Source of the DNA: CAYYKD01 sp964471825
GTDB taxonomy: Bacteria; Spirochaetota; GWE2-31-10; CAYYKD01
NCBI GenBank assembly: GCA_964471825.1
Contig: CAYYKD010000010.1
Coordinates: forward strand, 1-64,000
Reading direction: 5' to 3'
Length of the DNA stretch: 64,000 bases
Made by a program: the position numbers and the translations under genes. The first letter of the stretch is position 1, and each line of letters starts with the position of its first letter. Positions 1 to 9,222 of the stretch are shown here, piece by piece. The notes below the pieces were generated by a model. That model was not told the origin of the DNA, did no database searches, and saw only the letters and a program-made list of their open reading frames with translations.

Positions 1-166
1 AGGTTCAAGATGTTATTAAATCAGCATAACTACCCAAAAATTAAATTCGCACCCTCTCGATTAATATACTTTTCGTTTATAACTTACTAGTAATTCTTTA
101 ATTTAATCTAATTTCAACATGTTTTAGTAGGATTAAAATAAAAACTAAATAAAAAACAACTTAGTT

Positions 167-195
167 TTGACATTTAAGGATTATTATAGTATTGT
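167..195 (+). promoter_or_regulatory. Probable sigma-70 promoter of pnp
   Basis: A perfect TTGACA (167-172) is followed after 17 bases by TATTGT (190-195), a 4 of 6 match to TATAAT. Transcription would start near 202 and give a leader of about 150 nt holding the hairpin at 244-297. Bases 1-166 are AT-rich and I see no gene there; notably no rpsO immediately precedes pnp. Confidence 0.55.
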
Positions 196-243
196 GTTAA
201 ACTGATAAATACCGATTGAAATATAAGTTTATTTTTTGAAGTA

Positions 244-297
244 CCACAGAGCGCCTGGAATCTATAAACAGATTTATGGACTGCAGGATCTTTGTGG
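244..297 (+). promoter_or_regulatory. Long stem-loop in the pnp leader
   Basis: The RNA can fold into one extended hairpin: CCACAGAG (244-251) with CTTTGTGG (290-297), CCTG (254-257) with CAGG (284-287), and TCTATAAA (261-268) with TTTATGGA (273-280), closed by a CAGA tetraloop. The three stems are separated only by 2x2 and 3x3 internal loops, giving 20 base pairs including G-U pairs. In E. coli a comparable pnp leader hairpin is cut by RNase III and mediates PNPase autoregulation; the same role here is inference. Confidence 0.55.
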
Positions 298-350
298 GGC
301 TGTTAACTTTCATTCCGGTATTATCATAATTTATTTTTTAAGGAAGGAAA

Positions 351-2585
351 ATGTTACAGGTTAAAGAAAAGAAGTTTATGATTGGAGAACGAGAAATCGT
401 TCTAAGAACCGGAGAGTACGCTCTTCAGGCAAGCGGAAGTGTTACAATAAGATGCGGAGATACACTTGTTCAGGCTGTAGTCTCAATGGGTGCAGTAAGA
501 GATGATATTGATTTTTTTCCGCTATCGGTAGAGTATAACGAGAGTCTATACGCCGGCGGTATCATCAAGTCAAGCAAATTCATGAAGAGAGAGGGACGAC
601 CTAACGATGAGGCTATCCTAAAGGGCAGACTAATTGACAGATCAATTAGACCATATTTCCCTAAGGATTTTCACAGGGATGTTCAACTTGTTATCAATGT
701 ACTGGCATCTGACAAGGAAAACCCGCATGATACTCTTGGCTTGATCGCATCAGTTGCAGCTATCGGTATAAGCGATATCCCGTTTGACTGCAATCTTGGT
801 GGTATGAGAATAAGCGGTATTGAGGGCAAGCTGGTTATCAATCCTACCTATGATGAGTGCAACAAGATGGACTTTGAGCTTGTATTAGCAGGATCATCAG
901 ACAAAATTGTTATGATAGAATGTGCAGCTAAGTGTGTTGAAGATGAGATTATTAAAGATGCATTCATGAAGTCATATGAAGTGCTTGGAGCTATCGCAAG
1001 TGAGATCAAAGATTTTGCTGACAAATACGGTAAACCAAAAGTTGCCTATACTGATAAAGAGCAATCTAAAGAACTTAAGGATTTCATTTACCCCACAGCT
1101 GTTGAGTGTATTGAAAACTACTACAAAAAGTTCGCTGCAAAGGAAGCTGATAAGACCGGATTTGACACACTTGTTAAGGAGCCTGTACTTGAATTATTTA
1201 ACAAGGAAGGAGCACCTGAGTTTGATAAAAAAGATATACTTGAAGCCCTAGATAAAATATTTAAGGCAACCCTAAGAGAGAACATACTTAAACACAGCAG
1301 ACGACTTGACGGAAGAAGAGCTGATGAGATAAGAGAGATTCAAATAGACATCAACCCTATTCCTAGAGTTCACGGAAGTGCAATGTTCATGAGAGGGGAG
1401 ACACAGGTTCTCAACATTCTTACTCTTGGAGCTCCGGGTAACGCTCAGGTAACTGAAGCTATAGAGGGCGAAACTCTTAAAAAATATATCCACCACTATA
1501 ATGCTCCTCCATATTCTGTCGGAGAAACCGGTAGAATCGGTACACCAGGCAGAAGAGAGATCGGACATGGTGCTCTTGCTGAAAAGGCGTTAAAACCGGT
1601 TATCCCTGAAGATGAAAATTTCCCATATATGATTAGATTAGTATCAGAGGTAATGGGTCAAAATGGATCATCATCAATGGCATCAACCTGTGCCTCTACT
1701 CTTTCACTTATGGCAGGTGGAGTTCCGATTAAGGAACCTGTAGCAGGTATCAGCATTGGTCTTATCACCGGTGCATCAATAGATGAGTTTGTTACAATTA
1801 CCGATATTATGGGAGTTGAAGATTTTTCAGGTGACATGGATTTCAAAGTGGCTGGTACAAGAGGCTCTATAACTGCAATCCAGATGGACACCAAGATAAA
1901 GGGTTTATCAAAAGAGATTGTTAAAACAGCTCTTGATCAGGCAAAGACAGCAAGAAATCAACTTCTTGACATTATGACCAAAGTTATTCCTGCTCCAAAA
2001 GTAGATATATCATCGTTCGCACCTAGAATAGAGTTTGTGAGAATCCCTGTTGATTCTATTGGCAAGGTTATCGGACCGGGCGGAAAGATGATTAAACAGA
2101 TAAGTGCTGACTTTAATGTTGAACTTAATATCGATGATGATGGAAAAGTAAGTATCGCAGGTCAAAACAAAGAAACTATTATGGGCGCAAAGGCTCTTAT
2201 AGAGGGAATGGTTGCAGAACCTAAGATTGGAGAGATTTACACAGGTAAGGTAGTTAGAATACTTGACTTTGGTATGATCGTAGAGTTATTTCCAGGAAAA
2301 GATGGTCTTGTACATGTTTCAAGGATCTCACATGAAAGAGTTAACAATATTAATGATCTATTTAAACTTGGAGATGTTGTTAAAGTAAGGCTCTTTGAGA
2401 TAGATGGACAGGGCAGACTAAATCTATCAATGATGTTAGATGACACCTCTATGGATGCACCTAGAAGACCTGAAGGTAATAATCATAGGGATAATAGAGA
2501 TAATAGAGACAACAGAGACCATAAAGGCGGCGGTAGAAATGATGGATATAAAAAATCATTTGAAACCAGGCCAAGACATGATTAA
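351..2585 (+). CDS. pnp: Polyribonucleotide nucleotidyltransferase (PNPase)
   Basis: Phosphorolytic 3'-5' exoribonuclease that acts in RNA turnover in the cytoplasm. At 744 residues it has the family's full length and order: first RNase PH-like domain (about 10-145), alpha-helical linker, second RNase PH-like domain (about 320-550, with the GTPGRREIGHGALAEKAL signature), KH domain (around the GKVIGPGGKMIK motif, about 565-615) and S1 domain (about 625-695). The tail past about 705 is unusual: charged and low-complexity, with repeated N-R-D triplets and then a Gly/Arg/Lys-rich end. The ATG follows the Shine-Dalgarno AGGAAGG at 341-347. Transcription probably starts near 202, after a structured leader. 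An assembly gap follows 17 bases after the stop, so a downstream partner cannot be judged. Confidence 0.97.
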   Translation: MLQVKEKKFMIGEREIVLRTGEYALQASGSVTIRCGDTLVQAVVSMGAVRDDIDFFPLSVEYNESLYAGGIIKSSKFMKREGRPNDEAILKGRLIDRSIRPYFPKDFHRDVQLVINVLASDKENPHDTLGLIASVAAIGISDIPFDCNLGGMRISGIEGKLVINPTYDECNKMDFELVLAGSSDKIVMIECAAKCVEDEIIKDAFMKSYEVLGAIASEIKDFADKYGKPKVAYTDKEQSKELKDFIYPTAVECIENYYKKFAAKEADKTGFDTLVKEPVLELFNKEGAPEFDKKDILEALDKIFKATLRENILKHSRRLDGRRADEIREIQIDINPIPRVHGSAMFMRGETQVLNILTLGAPGNAQVTEAIEGETLKKYIHHYNAPPYSVGETGRIGTPGRREIGHGALAEKALKPVIPEDENFPYMIRLVSEVMGQNGSSSMASTCASTLSLMAGGVPIKEPVAGISIGLITGASIDEFVTITDIMGVEDFSGDMDFKVAGTRGSITAIQMDTKIKGLSKEIVKTALDQAKTARNQLLDIMTKVIPAPKVDISSFAPRIEFVRIPVDSIGKVIGPGGKMIKQISADFNVELNIDDDGKVSIAGQNKETIMGAKALIEGMVAEPKIGEIYTGKVVRILDFGMIVELFPGKDGLVHVSRISHERVNNINDLFKLGDVVKVRLFEIDGQGRLNLSMMLDDTSMDAPRRPEGNNHRDNRDNRDNRDHKGGGRNDGYKKSFETRPRHD

Positions 2586-2602
2586 CTAATCGCATTCAAA
2601 AC

Positions 2603-2612
2603 NNNNNNNNNN
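2603..2612. other. Assembly gap (10 N)
   Basis: Ten N between the pnp stop and the converging gene at 2633. The round number suggests a placeholder of unknown true length, so the order of genes across it is only as good as the scaffolding. Confidence 0.95.
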
Positions 2613-2632
2613 GACCGTACATCGTTAAATCT

Positions 2633-3271
2633 CTACATTTTAAACTTAACACCTACTACAGGGCCATCATTATATCCTATTATTATACTGGATGTAAGGT
2701 ATTTAATTTTTTCGAAATATGTATTAGAAGAACCTAATAAACAAGCTGACACAATCATCATTATCAACCCGGGAAGCCCCAAACCAATCGAAAATGCAAG
2801 TCCATATCCAATAAGGTTATTTCTGACATAATTCTCATCATAAAAATAACTATCTACAATCAGATTTGCAGCGATATAAAAAAACGGAACTGAAGCTGCA
2901 GCTCCAACACCCAGAAGTATTGAGCCGGGAATAAACAATCCTATACTTGTATTCTTTAATGCTTTATATGAGTTAAATAAAGAAGCTGCTTTGATCTCAG
3001 CTTGTTGTTCCTTGTTTACAACTTCAGTTACAACTTCATTTTTTTGCGGTCCAAAATAATGATTATTTTGCATCTGATTAGTCATTTCAATCTTTGCTAT
3101 ATTTATTCTATAGACCGTTATCTCTCCAAATGAAGTCTTTAAGATTATTAGCTCATCTGTCATTGTCTTAATCTCACCGGTCAATTCCTCACCGGACTTA
3201 GTTGTTATTGTATCAGCAAATATAACTATATTCATCAAAATTACCATTATTACTATTAATATTCTTTTCAT
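2633..3271 (-). CDS. Exported membrane protein of unknown function
   Basis: No function recognised. The 212-residue product starts with a signal peptide (MKRILIVIMVILMNIVIFADT), then a short beta-rich segment (about 22-65) with charged and hydrophobic alternation. A polar stretch follows, then two hydrophobic segments (about 110-135 and 150-180) joined by a Tyr/Asn-rich loop. The second hydrophobic segment contains G-L-P-G-L followed by a hydrophobic run and Ser, closely matching G-I-P-G-L in the next gene upstream (3286-3756). The two are therefore probably paralogues. They are only 14 bases apart and on the same strand, so likely one transcript. The ATG has a Shine-Dalgarno-like AAGGAG upstream. 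Confidence 0.7.
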   Translation of the reverse strand: MKRILIVIMVILMNIVIFADTITTKSGEELTGEIKTMTDELIILKTSFGEITVYRINIAKIEMTNQMQNNHYFGPQKNEVVTEVVNKEQQAEIKAASLFNSYKALKNTSIGLFIPGSILLGVGAAASVPFFYIAANLIVDSYFYDENYVRNNLIGYGLAFSIGLGLPGLIMMIVSACLLGSSNTYFEKIKYLTSSIIIGYNDGPVVGVKFKM

Positions 3272-3285
3272 ATTATGCTCCTTAA

Positions 3286-3756
3286 TTATTTTACTAACTT
3301 AACTGAAAATGCCAACTGTAGGTCATCTTGTTCATCTTGCATTCTATGTGCCAATGTGTTTAATCGTGCTGATATCGTTGATGCTCGATAGAAGAAAAAC
3401 AAGGAGGCAATTGCAAACAGCAGACCCGGTATGCCGAACCCGAGAGCAACAGAAAGTGTAACAACTAATCCAAAGGTAAATGAGAAAGCAACACCTAGTG
3501 AAGCACCTAAACTAAGTAGAGGTAATCCAACACAAAGAAGTGCAATTGCCGATCTTAGATTTGTCTTATGCGTTTGTGCAAGTATTTCGTTAATCGTTAG
3601 ACCACTCCCCTGAATCTTTAGATTTAATTGAAGTGCATCTTTGAAAACGAAATCCGTCTTAGTTGAAGTATTGGTAGGCTCTACCTTAGTTTGTGCGGCT
3701 GATGCAGGAATTAAAAATGCAAAACTTAAAAACACGATAAATAATATTCTTTTCAT
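3286..3756 (-). CDS. Exported membrane protein, paralogue of its neighbour
   Basis: No function recognised. The product begins MKRILFIVFLSFAFLIPASA, a clear signal peptide with an Ala-x-Ala cleavage site, then a Thr/Ser-rich stretch and a two-helix hydrophobic domain (about 60-130) containing G-F-G-I-P-G-L. I place the start at the second of two nearby ATGs (3756), because GGAG lies 8 bases upstream of it and overlaps the first ATG. It shares the two-helix domain with the gene at 2633-3271 and heads the same short transcript. The rest of the mature protein is short, and no catalytic motif is visible. Confidence 0.7.
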   Translation of the reverse strand: MKRILFIVFLSFAFLIPASAAQTKVEPTNTSTKTDFVFKDALQLNLKIQGSGLTINEILAQTHKTNLRSAIALLCVGLPLLSLGASLGVAFSFTFGLVVTLSVALGFGIPGLLFAIASLFFFYRASTISARLNTLAHRMQDEQDDLQLAFSVKLVK

Positions 3757-3875
3757 AACCATCTCCTCAGTAATTATTTATGATCCTTTTATGAATCACT
3801 TGTATATAATATATACTGAAGTTGGTAATTAATCAACAGACGGTTTTTACGGGCATTCGACAATGATTGTCGGCT

Positions 3876-5550
3876 CTACTCACTAAATGTATCAGGTAGA
3901 TCATTTTCAAACAGGATTATATCTCCTGCTGTCACAAATGTCTTAAGGTGCTCCTGTGCCTCAGGAATAGAATTTACAATAAATAATTTATCTTCTTTGA
4001 ATTTTCCAGATGCAAGAACCCCATCTCTTATAGGAATTGTCCGCTTAGAACCGACAAGGATTGCAATATCAGTATATTCTGCGATCATCTGACCGAGTTG
4101 ATAATTGTATTCGTCCTCTTTTTCACCAAGCTCAATAAAACCCGGAGTCACAATTATCCTCTTATTTCCGTCAATCTCCCTTAAAATCCTAAGTGCTTCA
4201 AAAGCACCTTCCGGATTAGAATTAAATGCATCATCAAGAACCAGCACGCCTGTACCGGGATCTATTTTTTGAAGTCTATGAGGAACTGGTGTAATTTTTT
4301 TTATTCCATTTTGAATAATATTTGTTGGCACTCCTAGAAGGTCAGATAATAGTATCGCTCCTAGCAGGTTTGAAACATTATGCCTACCGAGAAGCGAAGT
4401 CTTAATCTCAAATTCCCTTCCGTCACGAAATACAACGGAAAATTCGAGCCCCTCTCTCGTGTGCCTAATATTCTTTGCATAAATCTGTACACGATCTTTA
4501 TTATCTTCAAAAATGCTATATGCGTACAATGTTGAGCTAATGGCAATAGAGTCAACTGAATTCTTGAGTAAATCTGAATCGTAGTTATAAATCTTATAAC
4601 CAACCTCATCTGTATTTTTAAATAGTGACAACTTTGTTTTTATTATATTTTCAACTGTATGAAATGTCTCCAGATGTTGTTCACCTATAGCAGTAATAAT
4701 TGAATGATCCGGCCTGGCCAGTTTACATAAAACATCGATATCGCCCTTATGGTCTGCACCCATTTCACAAATAAAATAATCATAATCATCGAGTACTGTT
4801 GAATTGATAACCTTACTGATGCCCATCGGCGTATTGTATGACTCGGGAGTACAAAATGTTTTATAATGTTCCTTGAGTATTGTCGTCAGAAAAAACTTTG
4901 ATGATGTTTTACCAAAACTGCCGGTTATACCAACAACTTTTAATTTTGAACGCCTGATCTTTTTTGAGGCTTTATTAAAATACACTCTACGAAATCGTTC
5001 CTCAATAGGATAATTTATCACATTGGCAATAATTACAAGAAGAGGAGAAATAACCGCAACAAATAAAATAAAAGAATTAAATTTTAAAAAACCCCTTGTT
5101 GAAAGAGTAAAATGATCAAGAGGTGTCGCTGTAAAGTAGAAACTAAATATCATTGTTAAAACTGTTAATATCATAAAAGAGATCGACAATCTGATCACTC
5201 TCTGTGTAAATATAAGCGGCTTTTTTACATTTGCTTTTTTTCCAACCCGATAAAAATGGATTAACAATCTTCCAAATAAAAACAACAATCATTATAGATG
5301 AAGTAAGATACTTATAAAGAGGCACTTGATTAATTGAATAGTATAGAATATATATAAGCAACATCGGTGCAAAGAGCTCAAATATATCCCAAAGTAGTAT
5401 AGTTCTGTACCTATCGCTCTGCAACCAATTAATTAATTTTAAATTACCATAACCTAATTGCTGCAATTTATGAATCAAATAATAACCTCGAATCACAATT
5501 ACTAGAGAGACCAAAAAAAGCAGGGTAATTAGAAATATTACTGTTGCCAT
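3876..5550 (-). CDS. murF: MurF-type UDP-MurNAc-tripeptide D-Ala-D-Ala ligase with membrane N-terminus, frameshifted
   Basis: Peptidoglycan precursor ligase that adds D-Ala-D-Ala to UDP-MurNAc-tripeptide. The catalytic part carries the ATP-binding loop (GITGSFGKTSSK), TPESYNTPMG and an E-M-G-A-D-x-x-G-D-I motif, followed by the Mur C-terminal domain. An N-terminal membrane module with several helices is encoded in another frame, 5550 down to about 5235. It matches the membrane extension found in a MurF subgroup, including the H-K-L-Q-Q-L-G-Y segment. The frames join at an A7 run (plus-strand T7, 5235-5241): with six A the protein reads W-K-K-A-N-V-K-K-P continuously, about 557 residues. The catalytic frame alone could only start at a TTG at 5288 with no visible Shine-Dalgarno. 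Possible explanations are a true mutation, a sequencing error or slippage. Confidence 0.8.
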
Positions 5551-5585
5551 ATAAAATCCTTTTTTAAACCTGAACCAATTAAAAA

Positions 5586-6350
5586 TTATACTACAAGATG
5601 TTTAATTATATCTGTAATTCTTCCGTCATCTAAAAATGAAAAATGACTGCCATTTTTTACAATATAAATACCGGAATCTTTAATCAACCTATGCATCTTT
5701 TTTCCCATCCAAAGCGGTGTTGCACTATCCTTTTCTCCCCAATAAATAAATGTTGGACATAAAATATGACCTAAAGCAATAGTTAAATCTTCGTTAACTG
5801 TTTTAACAAGTATATCTCGCATATTTCCGGCTAAACGATAATCATCAGATCCGGATCTACTTCTGAGAGTATCTAAAAATTTCTGATTATGTAGAACTTT
5901 CAATAAAAAAAACTTACATAGTTTATAGCTATAAACTTTTAAAAACCACAACAGACCTCTCTTTGATTTTATACCTGAGCTATTTATTAATACCAGATGA
6001 GAAATGACTTCAGGATATTTTGATGAACAAATAATACCTATTTTGCCGCCAAATGAATGACCGACTATAGCAACTTTCTGTATTGATAATTGTTTCAAAA
6101 ATCCGATGATTATTTCAGAATAGTAATCAGAACCAACTGTACCACCCGGCCTGTCAGATGATCCGAACCCCGGCAAATCAATTGAAATGACCCTGTAATC
6201 CATTAAAAGTGACTCATAGACAGAAAATAGATTACTCTTATCAGCTCCCCAACCATGTAAAAATATGATAACCTTGTTTGATGAGTGTTCGTTATCATAA
6301 TAGGAGATATTTAATCCATCTACTATGAGGTTCTTTTCATGCAATCTCAT
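5586..6350 (-). CDS. Alpha/beta-fold hydrolase
   Basis: A 254-residue soluble alpha/beta hydrolase with the family's marks in order. These are an oxyanion-hole H-G-W-G after the second strand (about 31-34), S-I-D-L-P-G-F-G-S-S (about 56-65), the nucleophile elbow G-H-S-F-G-G (Ser near 98) and a late Asp in W-G-E-K-D-S. The catalytic His lies in N-G-S-H-F-S near the C-terminus. A helical cap lies between about 130 and 190. The substrate cannot be told from sequence; small esters or lactones are typical. It lies between murF and the symporter gene on the same strand, with 12 bases to the latter, suggesting one transcript. Confidence 0.85.
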   Translation of the reverse strand: MRLHEKNLIVDGLNISYYDNEHSSNKVIIFLHGWGADKSNLFSVYESLLMDYRVISIDLPGFGSSDRPGGTVGSDYYSEIIIGFLKQLSIQKVAIVGHSFGGKIGIICSSKYPEVISHLVLINSSGIKSKRGLLWFLKVYSYKLCKFFLLKVLHNQKFLDTLRSRSGSDDYRLAGNMRDILVKTVNEDLTIALGHILCPTFIYWGEKDSATPLWMGKKMHRLIKDSGIYIVKNGSHFSFLDDGRITDIIKHLVV

Positions 6351-6362
6351 AATATAATTTCC

Positions 6363-7601
6363 CTATATGAAGTCTATATACTTTACATCATTGACCTTAC
6401 CCTGAAATTTTGCTGTTGTATAGATCAGAACAGCACTTGAAAGAGAATCAATAAGTAGTCCGATTCTTGATAAAATTGGAATAGACGAAATAAGTATTAA
6501 ATAGCTTTTTGGTTCTAGATGCAGCATCTTAATACTCATTACCATTGAAACAAGCACTATAAACCCATTTACTCCTGATCCATCTAATAGAAAACTAGTA
6601 AAGAATAAAAACAGTATAATCAAAACCTGTAATGAAAAGGGAGGAAAGGAAAGTGAGTATATAGAGAGTATGGTCAAAATAACAACAGAGGAAACAATCA
6701 TGGTACCGGATCTATTAATAATTAAACTTATCGGAGTAAGTGCATCAGAGATATCCTGATCAACCCCTAAATTATCTTTAATATGTTTGTTTAACGGAAT
6801 TACTACGGCAAGAGGCATTCCGGTTATAAAAGCTGTCAGCGATGCCCCTAAAAATCCGATAAAAAATTTGCCTACATTTTTTTTAAGTATAAGAAATAAA
6901 TAAAGTGAATAGAGAGAAATAATTACTATCGAAATAACTATAGTGGTAGACAACGTTTTTAAAATCAAAACAAGATTCTTTACATCAATAAAATCTGTTT
7001 TAATTGTATATGTAATTAAGAATACAGCACCTAAAGGAAATATTTCGATTATCTGCCGTACAATCTTTGATAATATCGCATCAAAGGATTCGACTGTTTC
7101 TATAAAATACACACCCTTCTTACCGGCAAAAAAAGACCCTGCCCCAAATATTAGACCGATAAAAATATAAGGCAAAATATAATCTCCATTTTCTACAACC
7201 AGACGAAACAAGTTTGGATTTACAATTCTCTTAATTAACGAAAATAGATTATTATTATAAAGCGGAATATCAGAAATCTGCGTAATAACGGTATGACCGG
7301 GAATATGAAAGACTTTAAAGTTCATCAAGCAGACTGTAATTATTATTGTAACTAGTGATGTTACAGCAGAAAGTCCAAGAAAAATTGAAATTGTTTTTAA
7401 GTAGATCCCATCCTTCTTAAGCTTGATATAACCCATATATGATTTTACAATTATAAATAAAGGTGTCAAAAATAACAACAGATTGACTACTAAATCTGAG
7501 ATGAATTTTAATAATTCAATTGAGAAAAAATTAGGTTTTAAAAACAGCCCCAGTAAAACACCTATTATCAGAGCCACTAAAGTTTTAATCCATATCTTCA
7601 A
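6363..7601 (-). CDS. SLC1 (DAACS) family symporter, atypical
   Basis: A polytopic inner-membrane transporter of about 412 residues, with the hydrophobic pattern of dicarboxylate/amino-acid:cation symporters. The hairpin and TM7 region is recognisable but altered. The serine-rich hairpin-1 motif of characterised members is replaced by ITGMPLAVVIPLNK, and the N-M-D-G-T motif reads N-R-S-G-T. The substrate Arg/Asp region reads S-R-I-G-L-L-I-D. Substrate and coupling ion are therefore not assigned. I choose the TTG at 7601 because GAGGTG lies just upstream and the product then begins MKIWIKTLVALIIG, as usual for the family. The in-frame ATGs at 7622 and 7619 lie before that Shine-Dalgarno. Confidence 0.8.
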   Translation of the reverse strand: MKIWIKTLVALIIGVLLGLFLKPNFFSIELLKFISDLVVNLLLFLTPLFIIVKSYMGYIKLKKDGIYLKTISIFLGLSAVTSLVTIIITVCLMNFKVFHIPGHTVITQISDIPLYNNNLFSLIKRIVNPNLFRLVVENGDYILPYIFIGLIFGAGSFFAGKKGVYFIETVESFDAILSKIVRQIIEIFPLGAVFLITYTIKTDFIDVKNLVLILKTLSTTIVISIVIISLYSLYLFLILKKNVGKFFIGFLGASLTAFITGMPLAVVIPLNKHIKDNLGVDQDISDALTPISLIINRSGTMIVSSVVILTILSIYSLSFPPFSLQVLIILFLFFTSFLLDGSGVNGFIVLVSMVMSIKMLHLEPKSYLILISSIPILSRIGLLIDSLSSAVLIYTTAKFQGKVNDVKYIDFI

Positions 7602-7754
7602 AATAAACACCTCATTCATCAAAAGAGTAATTAGTTATAGTATATATAAGTTATATTAAAAAAAGTCAATTATTTTTGTAATCTAACAAATTTAATGATT
7701 TCATTTTTTTACTATTAAGTTAGTTAAGCAGTATTATTTTAATAAAACCATTTT

Positions 7755-8624
7755 CTACTTTTTTAGAACTACCTCAAGCTTCAAAGGAAAGTGATCACTA
7801 GCCTTAGATATATAACGATTGTGAAAAGCCTTAAAATTTTTAATCTTGAATGATTTAACAAAATGTTCATTAACCATCATGTAATCAATATCCTCTTTTG
7901 TGCCTTGATAAATATAAGTATATACCTCTCTAAGCGGATAATCATAATTAATTATCCTTAAACCTGATTTCTCTAGAATATTCAATGGTTCTGTTTCCCT
8001 TCCGGTATTAAAATCACCAAGCACAATAACCGGTGGCTTCTTTTTTGGATCGTAATTATATATATTTCCAATTATTGTGATGATCCCTTTAGCCTGTGCA
8101 ACCCGTTTTTCCTCATCATATTGATCCTTACCGTATTTAGACTTTAGATGAGCAAGAACAACAAAAAACTCCACACCATTTATTACAAATTTTGCCTCAG
8201 GACAATCCCTTGAAAATTTATAATTATAATTTACACTGTAAGGAACAGCTAAATCTTTATTTGATCTATAATATACAGCTTCAAATCTCGACATCATTGC
8301 AATATCAATTCCTCGCGGATCATTTCCCTCAATAAGATAGTAATACTGATATCCGGTTTCTGAAGCAAGTAGTTTCAATACCGCTATATTCTCCACCTCT
8401 GTTAATCCAATAATATCACCATCAAGATCTTTAATAACCCCAGAAACTAATGATATTTTTTCTTGATAGTCCTGCTTATTTACAACGGTATCATTTTTTT
8501 TCGGATCATCTATTGTATCAAAAAAATTAGCAACATTCCACCATACTATTGAAATATTAGTATCAGCAGTATATGCAGAAAATATAACGATAAAAAAAAG
8601 AACAACTAATAAATTTCTACGCAT
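7755..8624 (-). CDS. Exported endonuclease/exonuclease/phosphatase-family protein
   Basis: Member of the EEP (DNase I-like) metal-dependent hydrolase fold. A signal peptide (MRRNLLVVLFFIVIFSAYTA) precedes the fold. W-W-N-V-A-N-F-F at its start supplies the metal-binding Asn, G-L-T-E-V-E-N the catalytic Glu, V-L-G-D-F-N the central Asp-x-Asn pair, and S-D-H-F-P the terminal Asp-His. All core catalytic residues are present, so it is probably an active extracytoplasmic nuclease or phosphoesterase. The start is taken at the ATG at 8624, which gives a canonical signal peptide; an ATG at 8633 is possible. It overlaps the end of the Nudix gene, so the two are probably translationally coupled. Confidence 0.87.
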   Translation of the reverse strand: MRRNLLVVLFFIVIFSAYTADTNISIVWWNVANFFDTIDDPKKNDTVVNKQDYQEKISLVSGVIKDLDGDIIGLTEVENIAVLKLLASETGYQYYYLIEGNDPRGIDIAMMSRFEAVYYRSNKDLAVPYSVNYNYKFSRDCPEAKFVINGVEFFVVLAHLKSKYGKDQYDEEKRVAQAKGIITIIGNIYNYDPKKKPPVIVLGDFNTGRETEPLNILEKSGLRIINYDYPLREVYTYIYQGTKEDIDYMMVNEHFVKSFKIKNFKAFHNRYISKASDHFPLKLEVVLKK

Positions 8625-9180
8625 ATAGTCCATTCTCTTTAATATAATCCCTCGAAAGCATCATTGAAAGGTGATTTAAACTATTATCAATTACATCTGA
8701 TTTTAGCAGATGCCAAACTTGATCCAAGTCCATAAGCTCAACCTCTAATTCCTCCGTATCATCAAAATCAGTATTTTTTAATTGTTTACAGTTTAGGGCT
8801 ATAAAAACATAACATGTGTTTGTCTGAATCGCCGGATTAACTATAACCTCTTTTAATTGAATAAGCTGCTCCGGAACAAATCCGGTTTCCTCCTCAAGCT
8901 CGCGTAAAGCAGCTTCATATGGAGTTTCGCCTTTATCCATAGCACCGGCAGGAACCTCAAGAGTAACAATATCCCGTGCAACTCTATGTTGTTGTACCAT
9001 TATAACTTTTCCGTCATTAGTCACAGGAAAAACATTTACCCAGTCCGGCATCCTTGTTGAATAAAATAGATTATCAACACACCTAGAAGGTAGATAACAG
9101 CTGTGTTCAACTATTGAGGCAATTTTATTTGAGTATACAACCTTTGAGCTTTTTTCAATCCATTTTTTAGAATTATCCAT
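8617..9180 (-). CDS. Nudix hydrolase, ADP-ribose pyrophosphatase type
   Basis: A 187-residue Nudix protein with an intact Nudix box: G-x5-E-x7-R-E-L-x-E-E-x-G-F, from GAMDKGETP to LRELEEETGF. The preceding L-E-V-P-A-G and the overall layout resemble ADP-ribose pyrophosphatases (NudF type), which hydrolyse ADP-ribose to AMP and ribose-5-phosphate. The Nudix box supports hydrolysis of a nucleoside diphosphate linked to another moiety; the ADP-ribose assignment is inference. GAGGCGG precedes the ATG. The stop lies inside the beginning of the next gene (EEP-family protein), indicating coupled translation. Confidence 0.88.
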   Translation of the reverse strand: MDNSKKWIEKSSKVVYSNKIASIVEHSCYLPSRCVDNLFYSTRMPDWVNVFPVTNDGKVIMVQQHRVARDIVTLEVPAGAMDKGETPYEAALRELEEETGFVPEQLIQLKEVIVNPAIQTNTCYVFIALNCKQLKNTDFDDTEELEVELMDLDQVWHLLKSDVIDNSLNHLSMMLSRDYIKENGLYA

Positions 9181-9222
9181 AATATCCGCCTCATTATATG
9201 CTAATTATTTTCGTAAAAAAAG

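Noticed and set aside
3858..3872. CGACAAT-G-ATTGTCG palindrome after murF as a terminator
   Set aside because: The exact palindrome leaves a one-base loop and no T-run follows on the minus strand; at most a weak hairpin or protein site.
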